From NCBI RefSeq assembly GCF_036227105.1, contig NZ_CP109434.1, positions 7,970,501-8,034,500 on the forward strand: 64,000 bases of DNA, read 5' to 3'. Numbering within the stretch: the stretch's first letter is position 1; each line of letters starts with the position of its first letter. The stretch comes from Amycolatopsis sp. NBC_01488 (lineage in GTDB: Bacteria; Actinomycetota; Actinomycetes; Mycobacteriales; Pseudonocardiaceae). Under the pieces are notes generated by a model, which was not told the DNA's origin, ran no database searches, and saw only the letters and a program-made list of their open reading frames with translations. The position numbers and the translations under genes were made by a program. Below, in pieces: positions 16,408-24,739 of the stretch.

Positions 16408-17112
16408 TCAGGAGTTTGCCAGCAGCTTGCCCAGCAGCTCCGGGTTGTCCGCCAAGCCGGCTCGCAGCGTGTGCTCGCGCAGCGGCCTTAGGTCGCCGTA
16501 GGGCTGGTTCGCCCAGTCCAGGCGGCCCTGCGGCGGCTCGGGGTCGTACTCGATGGCGAACTGGACGTTCGTCGCGATCTGCCGCCCGGCCAGCCGTTCG
16601 ACCAGGTGCAGGGCCAGGTCGATGCCGGCCGAGACGCCCGCCGCGGTGATCACCCGGCCGTCCTCGACCCAGCGCTCGGCGACCGGCGTCGCGCCCAGCC
16701 CGGTCAGCAGGTCGCGGAACATCCAGTGCGTCGTCGCCCGCTTGCCGTCGAGCAGCCCGGCCGCGCCGAGGACCATCGCGCCGGTGCAGACGGACGTCAC
16801 CAGCTCGGCGCCGGCGGCCGCGGTGCGCAGCCAGGCGAGCAGGCGCTCGTCCGACATGGCTTTCAGCGTCGGCACGGTGCCGCCGGGCACCAGCACCGCG
16901 TACGGCGAAGGCACTTCGTCGAACGTGTGGCTCGGCGCGACGCTCAGCGGCGTGTCGGTGCCGACGGTGTCCTTCGTGGCCCCGACGACGACGGTCCGGT
17001 AACCCGGGTCGAGCTGGGCCAGGGCGCTCAGCACCTGGAGCGGGCCCACCAGGTCCAGCGGCGTCAGCCCCGGGTAGACGACGAAGGCGAGGGTCTTCTG
17101 CTCAGCGGTCAT
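16408..17112 (-). CDS. DJ-1/PfpI family protein, isonitrile-hydratase-like
   Basis: A 234-residue DJ-1-fold protein. The nucleophile elbow is SVCTGAMVLGAAGLLDGKRATTHW, with the reactive Cys near residue 109 and the TTHW that follows it in isonitrile hydratase and GlxA-type proteins. The upstream acidic partner region is YPGLTPLDLVGPLQVL. It could hydrate isonitriles or act on small aldehydes; which one is undecided. It is transcribed away from an AraC-type regulator that carries the same fold, about 97 bp apart. Confidence 0.85.
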   Translation of the reverse strand: MTAEQKTLAFVVYPGLTPLDLVGPLQVLSALAQLDPGYRTVVVGATKDTVGTDTPLSVAPSHTFDEVPSPYAVLVPGGTVPTLKAMSDERLLAWLRTAAAGAELVTSVCTGAMVLGAAGLLDGKRATTHWMFRDLLTGLGATPVAERWVEDGRVITAAGVSAGIDLALHLVERLAGRQIATNVQFAIEYDPEPPQGRLDWANQPYGDLRPLREHTLRAGLADNPELLGKLLANS

Positions 17113-17209
17113 GGCCCCACCCTGGCGAGGAGCCGCGGCCCCCGGGACGTGGATGTCCGAAATCCTGCGAACCGCGTCCGAGCGCCGGTCCGGGTGTTAG
17201 CGTGCGATC

Positions 17210-18187
17210 ATGCCAGGCTCACCCAGACGGGTCACGATCGTCGGATTTCCCGACGTGGAGCTGCTGGACATCGCCTGCCCGGCCGACGTCCTCGACGCCG
17301 CCAACCGCCACGGCGCCCGCCCGCCGTACGAGATCCGGCTGGCCACGATCGACGGTCAGGCCGTCCGCACCTGCTCCGGCTTGGTCCTGCAACCCCACCT
17401 GCGGCTCGACCAGGTGGCGGGCGACCTCGACACGCTCGTCGTCGCGGGCGGCTGGGGCAGCACGACGGCGGCGTCCGACGAGCGCGTGCTGGCCCACATC
17501 CGGCGGCTGGCCCAGACGAGCAGGCGGGTCGCGTCGGTCTGCACGGGCGCGGAGGTCCTCGCCGCCGCGGGCCTGCTCAACGGCCGGCGCGCGACCACCC
17601 ACTGGCGCTGGGCGGCGAAGCTGGCGGATGCCTACCCGGCGGTGACGGTGGACCCGGTGCCGCTCTACGTCCAGCACGGCAACGTCTACACGGCGGCCGG
17701 GGTGACCAGCGGGCTCGACCTGACCATGGCGCTCGTGGAGGCCGACCACGGGCCGACGCTGGCCCGCGAGGTGGCGCGGTCCCTGGTGACGTACCTCCAG
17801 CGGCCGGGGAACCAGGCCCAGGTCAGCCTCTTTCTGGCCGGGCCACCGCCGGAGCACCGCGAGGTCCGCGACCTCACCGCCTACATCGCCGAGCACCTCG
17901 ACGAGGACCTCGGCACCCCGGCGCTGGCCGCTCGCGCCGGGATCAGCACGCGCCAGCTGACCCGCCTGTTCGACGCCCACCTCGGCACGACCCCGGGCAA
18001 GTACGTCCGCACGGTCCGCACCGAGCACGCGGCGCGGATGCTGTCCGGCACCGACCTCCCGCTGGCGACGATCGCCCGCCGCTGCGGATTCGGCTCGACG
18101 GAGACGTTGCGCCAGGCCTTCCTCGACCACTTCGACACCCCGCCGTCGGCCTACCGCCGCGTCCATGTCCGCCAGGCCTACGGCTGA
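17210..18187 (+). CDS. GlxA family regulator: DJ-1 fold plus AraC HTH
   Basis: A 325-residue regulator. Residues 5-190 are a DJ-1/PfpI-like sensor domain (SVCTGAEVLAAAGLLNGRRATTHW keeps the Cys), and residues about 215-325 are an AraC double helix-turn-helix (LAARAGISTRQLTRLFDAHLGTTPGKYV and IARRCGFGSTETLRQAFLDHF). It stands head to head with the stand-alone DJ-1 gene and probably controls it through the shared 97-bp region. Confidence 0.92.
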   Translation: MPGSPRRVTIVGFPDVELLDIACPADVLDAANRHGARPPYEIRLATIDGQAVRTCSGLVLQPHLRLDQVAGDLDTLVVAGGWGSTTAASDERVLAHIRRLAQTSRRVASVCTGAEVLAAAGLLNGRRATTHWRWAAKLADAYPAVTVDPVPLYVQHGNVYTAAGVTSGLDLTMALVEADHGPTLAREVARSLVTYLQRPGNQAQVSLFLAGPPPEHREVRDLTAYIAEHLDEDLGTPALAARAGISTRQLTRLFDAHLGTTPGKYVRTVRTEHAARMLSGTDLPLATIARRCGFGSTETLRQAFLDHFDTPPSAYRRVHVRQAYG

Positions 18188-18296
18188 CCCCGCGTCGTCC
18201 CCGCGTGATCGAAGGGACGACACGGTGCATCCGGGCGAACCGGGCCGTGGGCGGCCCCTCGCGCGGGGCGGCGGATCCCGCTGTCAGGATGTGCGG

Positions 18297-19895
18297 GTGG
18301 ACCGCCCCGACCTCGACGACGACGAAACCGGCCCGATTCGCCGGATCACGGACGAGGTGTCCCCTTCGCCGGCCCGCGGCGCGTCCGGAACGCCGGGTAC
18401 GCCCCGTCCGGCCGCCCGCCGGACGCCGCCCGAAGGCGCGCGACGCGCCGCCGATCCCGCCCGCCGCCGCACCGACACCGGGCCCCAGCGGGTTCAGCGG
18501 ACCGACAGCGGCAACCGGGCCGACACCGGGCCCCAGCGCGCCGCCCGGCGCGGGGACACCGGGCCGCAGCGGGTCCCGGCCGGGACCAAGCCCCGCACCG
18601 CGCAGCAACCCGAAGCCCGCACGGCCAAGAAAGCCGAGCCCCACCTCGAAACCGGGCACGGCCACGGGCATGGACACGGCCACGGACCCGCGGCCCCGGC
18701 GTCGAAGCGCGTCCGGCTGCTGCTGATCTGGCTGCTCGCTCCGCTCGCCCTGGCCACCGTCGTCGGCATGATCGTGCTCTACCCGTGGGGCAAGCCGGAC
18801 CCGAAGAGCGTCGTCCCGCAGGGCACGCCCGTGGCCGCGAACATCACCGCGACGAACACCGGCCCCTGTCTGGCCCAGGGCCAGGTCCAGGTCGGCGACC
18901 AGAACGACCCCGGCGCCAAGCCCTGCCTGACCGTCGACCTCACCATGACCGACGGGCCGGCCGGCGGGAAGCAGCTCAAGCTGACCGTGCCGATCGAGCC
19001 CAGCACCCCGCGGTTCACCGCGGGCGACGCCGTCGTGCTCGCCTACAACGGCGGGAACGCGGGCGACCCGGCGAGCTTCCAGCTCGTCGACTTCCAGCGC
19101 GGCACGCCGCTGCTCGTGCTCGCCGCGCTCTTCGCCGTCGCCGTGCTGGTGCTGGGCCGCTGGCAGGGCGTCGCCGCGCTCGTCGCGCTCGGCCTGTCGT
19201 TCCTGGTGATCGCCCTGTTCATCCTCCCGTCCATCCTCGCGGGCGAAAACCCGCTGGTGGTGGCCATCGCCGGATCCGGCGCGATCATGTTCATCGCGCT
19301 CTACCTGACCCACGGCCTGACGGCGAGAACGTCCGCGGCCGTCCTCGGCACGCTCGCCAGCCTCGCCCTGATCGGTGTCCTGTCGGCGATCTTCTCCGCC
19401 GCGGCGTCGCTGACCGGGCTCGACGACAGCACGTCGACGCTCATCGGGTCGCTGGGCCACGGCATCGACTCGCGCGGGCTGCTGCTCGCCGGCGTCGTGA
19501 TCGGCGCGCTCGGCGTGCTCGACGACGTCACCGTCACCCAGACCAGCGCCGTCTGGGAACTCCGCCGCGCCAACCCCGACCTGAGCTGGCAGGAGCTGTA
19601 CCGCTCGGGCCTGCGGATCGGCCGCGACCACGTCGGTTCGGCGGTCAACACGCTCGTGATGGCCTACGCCGGGGCCGCGCTGCCGGTGCTGCTGTATTCG
19701 TCGATCTCCGGCGTCGGGCTGGGCGCGCTGCTGGGCAGCGAGGAGATCGCGCAGGAGATCATCCGCACGCTCGTCGGCAGCGTCGGCATCGTCGCGGCCG
19801 TCCCGGTGACGACCGTCCTGGCCGCGCTGATCGCCTCCCGCGAGCCGGCCGAGTACCTCAGCAGCACCATGAAGGCGGTTCCGTCCCACCCGTAA
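18297..19895 (+). CDS. YibE/F-like multipass membrane protein
   Basis: A 532-residue protein (GTG at 18297, AGGA eight bases upstream; an ATG at 18165 inside the previous gene is an alternative). The cytosolic N-terminus of about 140 residues is disordered and carries three copies of DTGPQR plus a run of alternating His-Gly (GHGHGHGHGHG). One helix follows, then an extracytoplasmic domain of about 110 residues, then seven helices of the YibE/F family (PF07907). The function is unknown; the His-Gly tract beside the first helix could bind metal. Confidence 0.8.
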   Translation: MDRPDLDDDETGPIRRITDEVSPSPARGASGTPGTPRPAARRTPPEGARRAADPARRRTDTGPQRVQRTDSGNRADTGPQRAARRGDTGPQRVPAGTKPRTAQQPEARTAKKAEPHLETGHGHGHGHGHGPAAPASKRVRLLLIWLLAPLALATVVGMIVLYPWGKPDPKSVVPQGTPVAANITATNTGPCLAQGQVQVGDQNDPGAKPCLTVDLTMTDGPAGGKQLKLTVPIEPSTPRFTAGDAVVLAYNGGNAGDPASFQLVDFQRGTPLLVLAALFAVAVLVLGRWQGVAALVALGLSFLVIALFILPSILAGENPLVVAIAGSGAIMFIALYLTHGLTARTSAAVLGTLASLALIGVLSAIFSAAASLTGLDDSTSTLIGSLGHGIDSRGLLLAGVVIGALGVLDDVTVTQTSAVWELRRANPDLSWQELYRSGLRIGRDHVGSAVNTLVMAYAGAALPVLLYSSISGVGLGALLGSEEIAQEIIRTLVGSVGIVAAVPVTTVLAALIASREPAEYLSSTMKAVPSHP

Positions 19896-19967
19896 CACCG
19901 GCGCACCCCGGCCGCGACGGACCAGCGAGAACGCGGTAGGAAGGCGGCAGCCGACCCGGGAGGCGCC

Positions 19968-20213
19968 ATGTTCCTGCTCGCCGGACCGCGATCCCTCGTC
20001 CGTGGCGCGCTGCGGGTGGTCACGGCCACCGTCCAGGCCGTCGAATCCCTGCCACGCATCGCCACGGCTCTCGAAGACGTCCGGGCGACGCTGCACCACG
20101 TCGAGCGCCTCGCCGCCTACATCGCGCAAGAGGTCCCGGAGCTCGTGTACCAGCTCGAGCAGCTGCGCGAGGCGGATGAGGAGCTCAGTCGAGAGTCGCC
20201 ACGAACCGGCTGA
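19968..20213 (+). CDS. Small hypothetical protein with amphipathic helices
   Basis: An 81-residue protein starting MFLLAGPRSLVRGALRV. It looks wholly helical: a hydrophobic N-terminal 20 residues, then a coiled-coil-prone segment (LEDVRATLHHVERLAAYIAQEV). GGGAGGCGCC precedes the ATG at 19968. The last 29 bases overlap the tail of the convergent gene at 20185. No family is recognised. Confidence 0.65.
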   Translation: MFLLAGPRSLVRGALRVVTATVQAVESLPRIATALEDVRATLHHVERLAAYIAQEVPELVYQLEQLREADEELSRESPRTG

Positions 20214-20826
20214 CGGCCTCCATCGTGAACCGCTGGACGTACTTGCCGGACGGCGCCACCGAAGCCAGCCGGTAGAGCGGCCGCTCGGCCACGCCGGAGC
20301 CGCGCGCCTCGGCCTTCAGCTCGGCGACCAGCAGCTCCCCGAACACGAGCCCGTTCGCCTCGACGTTGTTCATCAGCGCGTTGGCGAGCTTCCGCAGCTG
20401 GAGGATGCCCAGCTCGCGGCCGCCGGTCCCGGAGAACACCGCGAGATCGACCTTCCCGACCTTGCCCCGCTGGCCGGCGTTGACCAGCAGGCTCACCGTG
20501 CGGGAGCCGCGGACGTCGCCGATCACCAGGTCGAGCCGCGTCGCGGCGACCAGGTCGACTCGGCGCAGGCCCCAGGTGCGCACGAGCAGCGTCGAGCCCT
20601 CCAGCCAGACGCGGCGCCGGATGCTGACCGCCATCACGTACAGCAGCGGCAGCGCGATCACCAGCGCGACGGCCAACCCGAGCACGGTGCCGCCGATCAG
20701 GCCCGCGACGCCGCCGAACGCGGCGGCGACGATCACCACGCCGATCAGGCCCGAGATCCCGCGGCGACGGCGTCCGCGCGGGTCCTCCTCGAACAGCGCC
20801 AGCCGCTCCTGCTGCTCCTCCGCCAT
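20185..20826 (-). CDS. Hypothetical membrane protein
   Basis: A 213-residue protein: charged N-terminus (EEDPRGRRRRG), two adjacent membrane helices (about residues 26-66, Gly/Ala/Val-rich), then a cytosolic domain of about 140 residues rich in beta strands. The ATG at 20826 has GGGGG seven bases upstream; a GTG at 20832 would overlap the MBL gene stop by four bases. It follows the glyoxalase-like gene as a second operon member. The function is unknown. Confidence 0.75.
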   Translation of the reverse strand: MAEEQQERLALFEEDPRGRRRRGISGLIGVVIVAAAFGGVAGLIGGTVLGLAVALVIALPLLYVMAVSIRRRVWLEGSTLLVRTWGLRRVDLVAATRLDLVIGDVRGSRTVSLLVNAGQRGKVGKVDLAVFSGTGGRELGILQLRKLANALMNNVEANGLVFGELLVAELKAEARGSGVAERPLYRLASVAPSGKYVQRFTMEAVSRFVATLD

Positions 20827-20828
20827 GC

Positions 20829-21395
20829 TCACGCCCCCGTCCCGGCGAGGAACGGGTTGCCCGCGCGTTCCCGCCCGATCGTCGTCGCCGGGCCGTGCCC
20901 CGGCAGCACCACCGTGTCGTCCGGCAGGCTCTCCAGCAGGGCACGCACCGACTCCGCGTCGGCACCGCGGCCGACCGATCCGGCGAACAGCGTGTCGCCG
21001 GTGAGCGCGAGCCGCCCGCCCTCGGGCGTCGTCAGGCCGAGCACCACGGATCCCGGCGTGTGCCCGGGGACGGGCCGGACGTCGACGTCCAGGCCGGCGA
21101 AAGTGCCCGCTTCGAGCGGCACGGAGTCGCCCTCGTACAGCTGCGCGTCACCGGGGTGCAGGTGCAGCGGGACGCCGTGGGCCGCGGTGACACCGGCGGC
21201 CGAAGCGACGTGGTCCGGGTGCCCGTGGGTGGCCACGAGCGCCGACGGGACCAGCCGGTGCCCGGCGAGCGCCGCGGCCAGCGGCCCGGCCACGTCCTCC
21301 CCCGGGTCCACGACCACGCACGGCCCACCGGCGGCTTCCGCCAGCAGGTAGCAGTTGGCCTGCAGCGGGCCGCTGCCGAACCCGACGACGAGCAC
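20829..21395 (-). CDS. MBL-fold metallo-hydrolase, glyoxalase II-like
   Basis: A 188-residue metallo-beta-lactamase-fold hydrolase. THGHPDH (about residues 57-63) is the dinuclear zinc motif; further ligands are in VPGHTPGS, GDTLFAGSVGR and LPGHGPATT. It matches the short glyoxalase II-like proteins, and its position beside a cyclophilin gene is the same as Rv2581c in M. tuberculosis. Probable thioester hydrolysis; the substrate is unproven. Confidence 0.9.
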   Translation of the reverse strand: MLVVGFGSGPLQANCYLLAEAAGGPCVVVDPGEDVAGPLAAALAGHRLVPSALVATHGHPDHVASAAGVTAAHGVPLHLHPGDAQLYEGDSVPLEAGTFAGLDVDVRPVPGHTPGSVVLGLTTPEGGRLALTGDTLFAGSVGRGADAESVRALLESLPDDTVVLPGHGPATTIGRERAGNPFLAGTGA

Positions 21396-21542
21396 CGAAC
21401 GCCTCCCGGACTTCCGCGCCGGATGGCGCCGATCACGATCGGGTTGAGACTAGCGGGCCCTGTACATGGTCCTCACAGGCTGTGCCCATACACTGCCGCT
21501 ACCTCAGACGTGTGACACGAGCGGAAACCTGGAGGGTACGGG

Positions 21543-22415
21543 GTGGCGACCAACCAGCAGCGCCGCGAAGCTGCGAAGCGCAAACTCGAGCGACAGCTCG
21601 ATCGCCGTAAGGAGCAGCGGAAGCGACGCCAGCAGATCGGCATCGGCGTGGTGGCCGTGTCCGTGCTCGTCGTCGCCGGTGTCGTGGTCTGGATCGTGAC
21701 CGCCAACGGGGCGAACACGGCGGACACCGCGGCGTCCTCGTCGGCCGCCCCGCCGCCCACCGAACTGCAGATCCCGACGCAGCGCACGGCGCTGCCGAAG
21801 CGGTCGAAGCCGCTGCCCAACCCGACGACGTGCGACTTCAAGGCCGACACGACGGGCAAGACGCCGAAGAAGGTGAACCTGCCCGACGGCAAGAACGTCC
21901 CGTCGACCGGCACGGTGAACGTGACGCTGAAGAGCACCGCGGGCGATATCCCGCTGACGCTCGACCGGGCGCTCGCGCCGTGCGCGGTGCAGAGCTTCGT
22001 CAGCCTCGCGAAGCAGAACTTCTACAACGACACCATGTGCCACCGGCTCGGCACCGAGGGCCTGCAGATGCTGCAGTGCGGTGACCCGTCGGCCACCGGC
22101 GACCCGTCGGCCGACGGCCAGGGCGGCCCCGGCTACACGATGCCGGACGAGGCGTTCCCGGAGATCAAGTACGGCCGCGGCATCCTCGCCATGGCGAAGA
22201 CGTCCGCCCCGAGCTCCGGCGGCAGCCAGTTCTTCATGGTCTACGGCACCGCCGACGGCCTCCCGGCGGACTACTCCGTGTTCGGCAGCATCAGCGACGA
22301 GGGCCTGAAGGTGCTCGACGCGGTCGCCAAGGCCGGCATCGCGAACCCGAACCCGCAGGACGGCACCGGCGCGCCGACGAAGCAGGTCAAGTTCACGGGC
22401 GTCACCGTCCAGTAG
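21543..22415 (+). CDS. ppiB: Membrane-anchored cyclophilin-type peptidyl-prolyl isomerase
   Basis: A 290-residue protein: a very basic cytosolic start (residues 1-32), one membrane helix (33-54), a low-complexity linker and an extracytoplasmic cyclophilin domain (about 115-290). Core motifs are YNDTMCHRLG with the catalytic Arg, GGSQFFMVYG and YSVFGSI. It would catalyse proline cis-trans isomerisation of exported proteins. The GTG at 21543 follows GGAGGG. It is divergent from the MBL gene, as Rv2582 is from Rv2581c. Confidence 0.93.
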   Translation: MATNQQRREAAKRKLERQLDRRKEQRKRRQQIGIGVVAVSVLVVAGVVVWIVTANGANTADTAASSSAAPPPTELQIPTQRTALPKRSKPLPNPTTCDFKADTTGKTPKKVNLPDGKNVPSTGTVNVTLKSTAGDIPLTLDRALAPCAVQSFVSLAKQNFYNDTMCHRLGTEGLQMLQCGDPSATGDPSADGQGGPGYTMPDEAFPEIKYGRGILAMAKTSAPSSGGSQFFMVYGTADGLPADYSVFGSISDEGLKVLDAVAKAGIANPNPQDGTGAPTKQVKFTGVTVQ

Positions 22416-23194
22416 TGCCGGGACGCCTCGAGCTGAACGGGGACCCGCTCGGCCCGGACGCCGCCGTCGCGGCGATGACCTCCTACGGTCACTTCACCGC
22501 GATGCAGGTCCGGGACGGGCGGGTCCGCGGCCTCGCCTTCCACCTCGAGCGGCTGGCGGCGAGCACGCGCCTGCTGTTCGGCAGCGATCTCGACGTCGAC
22601 CTCGTCCGGTCCTACGTCCGGCAGGCGATCGACGGTGAACCCGCGCTTTCGGTGCGCGTCCTGGTGCTCACGCGCTCGTTCGACGAGCCGATGCGGCCGG
22701 AGATCCTGGTCCGGACGCTCCCGCCGCACCCGCCCGACCCGGCGCCGCTGCGCCTGGGGACCGTGCGCTACCAACGCGATCTGCCGCAGGTGAAGCACCT
22801 GGGCACGTTCGGCCTGATCTACCACGCCCGCCAGGCGGAGCTGGCCGGCTACGACGACGCGCTGTTCGTCGACCCCGCCGGCCGGATCAGCGAGGCGTCG
22901 GTCTGGAACGCCGGATTCCTGGCCGGCGACACGGTCGTGTGGCCGGAAGCCGCGGTGCTGCCGGGGATCACGATGCTGGTGCAGAAGGAAGCCCTGCGCC
23001 GCCTGGGCGTCCCGCAGGAGACACGCGAGGTCCGGCCCGCCGACCTGCGCGACTTCGACGCCATGTTCGTGACGAACTCCGAGACCCCGGGCCGCGCGGT
23101 GGCCTCGGTCGACGACCTCGTGCTGCCACCCGCGGACCGCGCGGTGGAGCTGCTCGCGTCGGCCTACGAAACCGTGCCCTGGGACGAGATCTGA
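22415..23194 (+). CDS. Class IV aminotransferase (aminodeoxychorismate lyase-like)
   Basis: A 259-residue PLP enzyme of the branched-chain aminotransferase/ADC lyase fold. LPQVKHLGTFGLIYHARQAELAGYDDALF holds the Schiff-base Lys (about residue 128), and ISEASVWNAGFL and PGITMLVQKEAL are the cofactor phosphate motifs. The GTG shares one base with the ppi stop (TAGTG), so it is translated from the same transcript. Lyase versus transaminase activity cannot be decided from sequence. Confidence 0.88.
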   Translation: MPGRLELNGDPLGPDAAVAAMTSYGHFTAMQVRDGRVRGLAFHLERLAASTRLLFGSDLDVDLVRSYVRQAIDGEPALSVRVLVLTRSFDEPMRPEILVRTLPPHPPDPAPLRLGTVRYQRDLPQVKHLGTFGLIYHARQAELAGYDDALFVDPAGRISEASVWNAGFLAGDTVVWPEAAVLPGITMLVQKEALRRLGVPQETREVRPADLRDFDAMFVTNSETPGRAVASVDDLVLPPADRAVELLASAYETVPWDEI

Positions 23195-23271
23195 ACCGCG
23201 CCCGCGCCCGCCCCGTGTAGAGGGGGCAACACCGGGACCCGACCGGGTCACCGGGGAGAGGGTGGGCGACC

Positions 23272-24093
23272 ATGGCCGAAAACCGGGTTCCCGCGGTCCG
23301 CCGCGTCCTCGGGCGAGCCGGGCAGGCCGGTGCCGCCGGTGTCCTCTTCGCCGTGCTCGCCGGCGGTCCCGCGCTCGCGCAGGCCACACCGCCGCCGCCG
23401 GTCAAGTACTTCATCGTCCCGCACGCCGACAACCCCGAGGACATCACGCTGTTCAAGATCGCCGAACGGGCCCTCGGCGACGGGAACCGGTTCCCCGAGA
23501 TCTTCCAGCTGAACAAGGGACGGCCGCGGCCGGACGGGACGCCGTTCACCGACCCCACGGCCATCGAGCCCGGCCAGGTGCTGCAGCTGCCCGACGACGC
23601 CAAGGACCCGGCCGTGCAGTACGGGCCCCTGCCCGCCGCTCCCCCCGCCGCCGTCCCGCAGGCCGCCGTTCCGCAGGCGAAACCCGCCGAAGCACCCTCG
23701 TCCGGTCTCGGCGTCGGGCTCGCGTCGGCGGTCAGCGGCACCGGGGGCCTGCTGACCGGCCTGATCGCCGGGCTCTGGTGGCGACGGCGCCCGCAGCTCG
23801 TCCCGCCGCCGCCGTTCGAACCGGCCGAGCACGCCGAGTCCGCCGAGTCCGCCGACGGGTCCGGCTCGGTGAGCGGAACCCTGCCGATCCCGGTGGTGCC
23901 GCCCGAAGTGCTGCGGCCGGAACCGATCACCACCGAGCTCTCGATCATCGTGCTCGACACCGCCGAGACCCAGGTGATCGCCGCGGTCCGGCCCGGCTCG
24001 CGGTTCCACTTCCGGCTCGGCGGAAAACCGGACTTCGCCGACAGCTCGACCGTGCTCGTCGTCGACGGCGAAGAGGAGCAGCCCCTGAGCTGA
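23272..24093 (+). CDS. Exported LysM-like membrane protein
   Basis: A 273-residue protein with a signal peptide (residues 1-37, ending ALAQA), then a LysM-like segment of about 65 residues (DITLFKIAERALGDGNRFPEIFQLNKG through IEPGQVLQLP), a Pro/Ala linker, one Gly-rich membrane helix (about 148-165, ending WWRRR) and a cytosolic Pro/Glu-rich tail. LysM modules bind peptidoglycan; the role of the tail is unknown. Confidence 0.75.
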   Translation: MAENRVPAVRRVLGRAGQAGAAGVLFAVLAGGPALAQATPPPPVKYFIVPHADNPEDITLFKIAERALGDGNRFPEIFQLNKGRPRPDGTPFTDPTAIEPGQVLQLPDDAKDPAVQYGPLPAAPPAAVPQAAVPQAKPAEAPSSGLGVGLASAVSGTGGLLTGLIAGLWWRRRPQLVPPPPFEPAEHAESAESADGSGSVSGTLPIPVVPPEVLRPEPITTELSIIVLDTAETQVIAAVRPGSRFHFRLGGKPDFADSSTVLVVDGEEEQPLS

Positions 24094-24102
24094 ACGGATC
24101 AA

Positions 24103-24129
24103 CCAGCGCCCGAACGCTGGCCTTCGGGC
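24103..24129 (+). terminator. Two mutually exclusive hairpins after the LysM-like gene
   Basis: CCAGCG (24103-24108) pairs with CGCTGG (24115-24120), while GCCCGAA (24108-24114) pairs with TTCGGGC (24123-24129). The two stems cannot form together. They lie between the LysM-like gene and the next start at 24154, so the element could be a terminator or an attenuator-like switch. Confidence 0.4.
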
Positions 24130-24153
24130 CGCCGGTGCCGCGATAGTCGAACG

Positions 24154-24717
24154 ATGACCTCGGATCCGTTCGGGACCCTGCGCAAGGCGCTGTGGATCGG
24201 CGGCGCCCCGTGGACCGGGAAGTCCACGGTCGCGCGCCTGCTGGCCGACCGCCACGGGCTGGCCGCCTACCACCACGACGACCGCGCCCGCCCCGGGAAC
24301 GCTCCCGGCGGCGACATCCCCGCCGTCGAACAGCTGACCGCCGTGCTGGCCGAGTTCGAGCAGCGGTTCCAGTCGGCGCTGGACGAGCTGCGCGCGTGGG
24401 AGTCCCCGCGCCCGATCGTCGCCGAAGGCTGGGGCCTGCGCCCGGAACTGGTCGCCCCGCTGGTGGATTCGCCGCGCCGGATGGTGGTGCTGGTGCCGAC
24501 CGAGCTGTTCCGCCAGCACCAGCTGCGCCACCGCGCGGACGAGCCCACGATCCCGGAGCAGCGGAGCTCGCTGACCCGCGACCGGATGCTGGCCGCGCAG
24601 GCGGTCCGCTCGGCGCGGGCCCGGGGCATCCGCGTCATCGAAATCGACGGCAGGCTCGATCCCGCGGGGGTCACCGACGTGGTCGCCGAGCACTTCCGCG
24701 AGTACCTGGACGCGTGA
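24154..24717 (+). CDS. P-loop ATPase/kinase-like protein
   Basis: A 187-residue protein with Walker A GAPWTGKST (residues 17-25), an HHDDRARPG segment in the place where small kinases bind substrate, and a nucleoside-kinase-like core (IVAEGWGLRPELV, VVLVPTELFRQHQLRHR). The size matches uncharacterised AAA/shikimate-kinase-like proteins. The substrate is unknown. Stand-alone unit, convergent with the enoyl-CoA hydratase. Confidence 0.75.
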   Translation: MTSDPFGTLRKALWIGGAPWTGKSTVARLLADRHGLAAYHHDDRARPGNAPGGDIPAVEQLTAVLAEFEQRFQSALDELRAWESPRPIVAEGWGLRPELVAPLVDSPRRMVVLVPTELFRQHQLRHRADEPTIPEQRSSLTRDRMLAAQAVRSARARGIRVIEIDGRLDPAGVTDVVAEHFREYLDA

Positions 24718-24739
24718 CTTCCCGCGCCGGCAACGGGGT

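Noticed and set aside
18470..18580. Direct repeats with spacing suggestive of a CRISPR array
   Set aside because: They encode the DTGPQR protein repeats inside the YibE/F gene; spacing and units are irregular and there are no cas genes.
23820..23860. Repeated GCCGAGTCC units within the LysM-like gene considered as a DNA repeat
   Set aside because: Explained by the Ala-Glu-Ser-rich linker of the protein (AEHAESAESAD).
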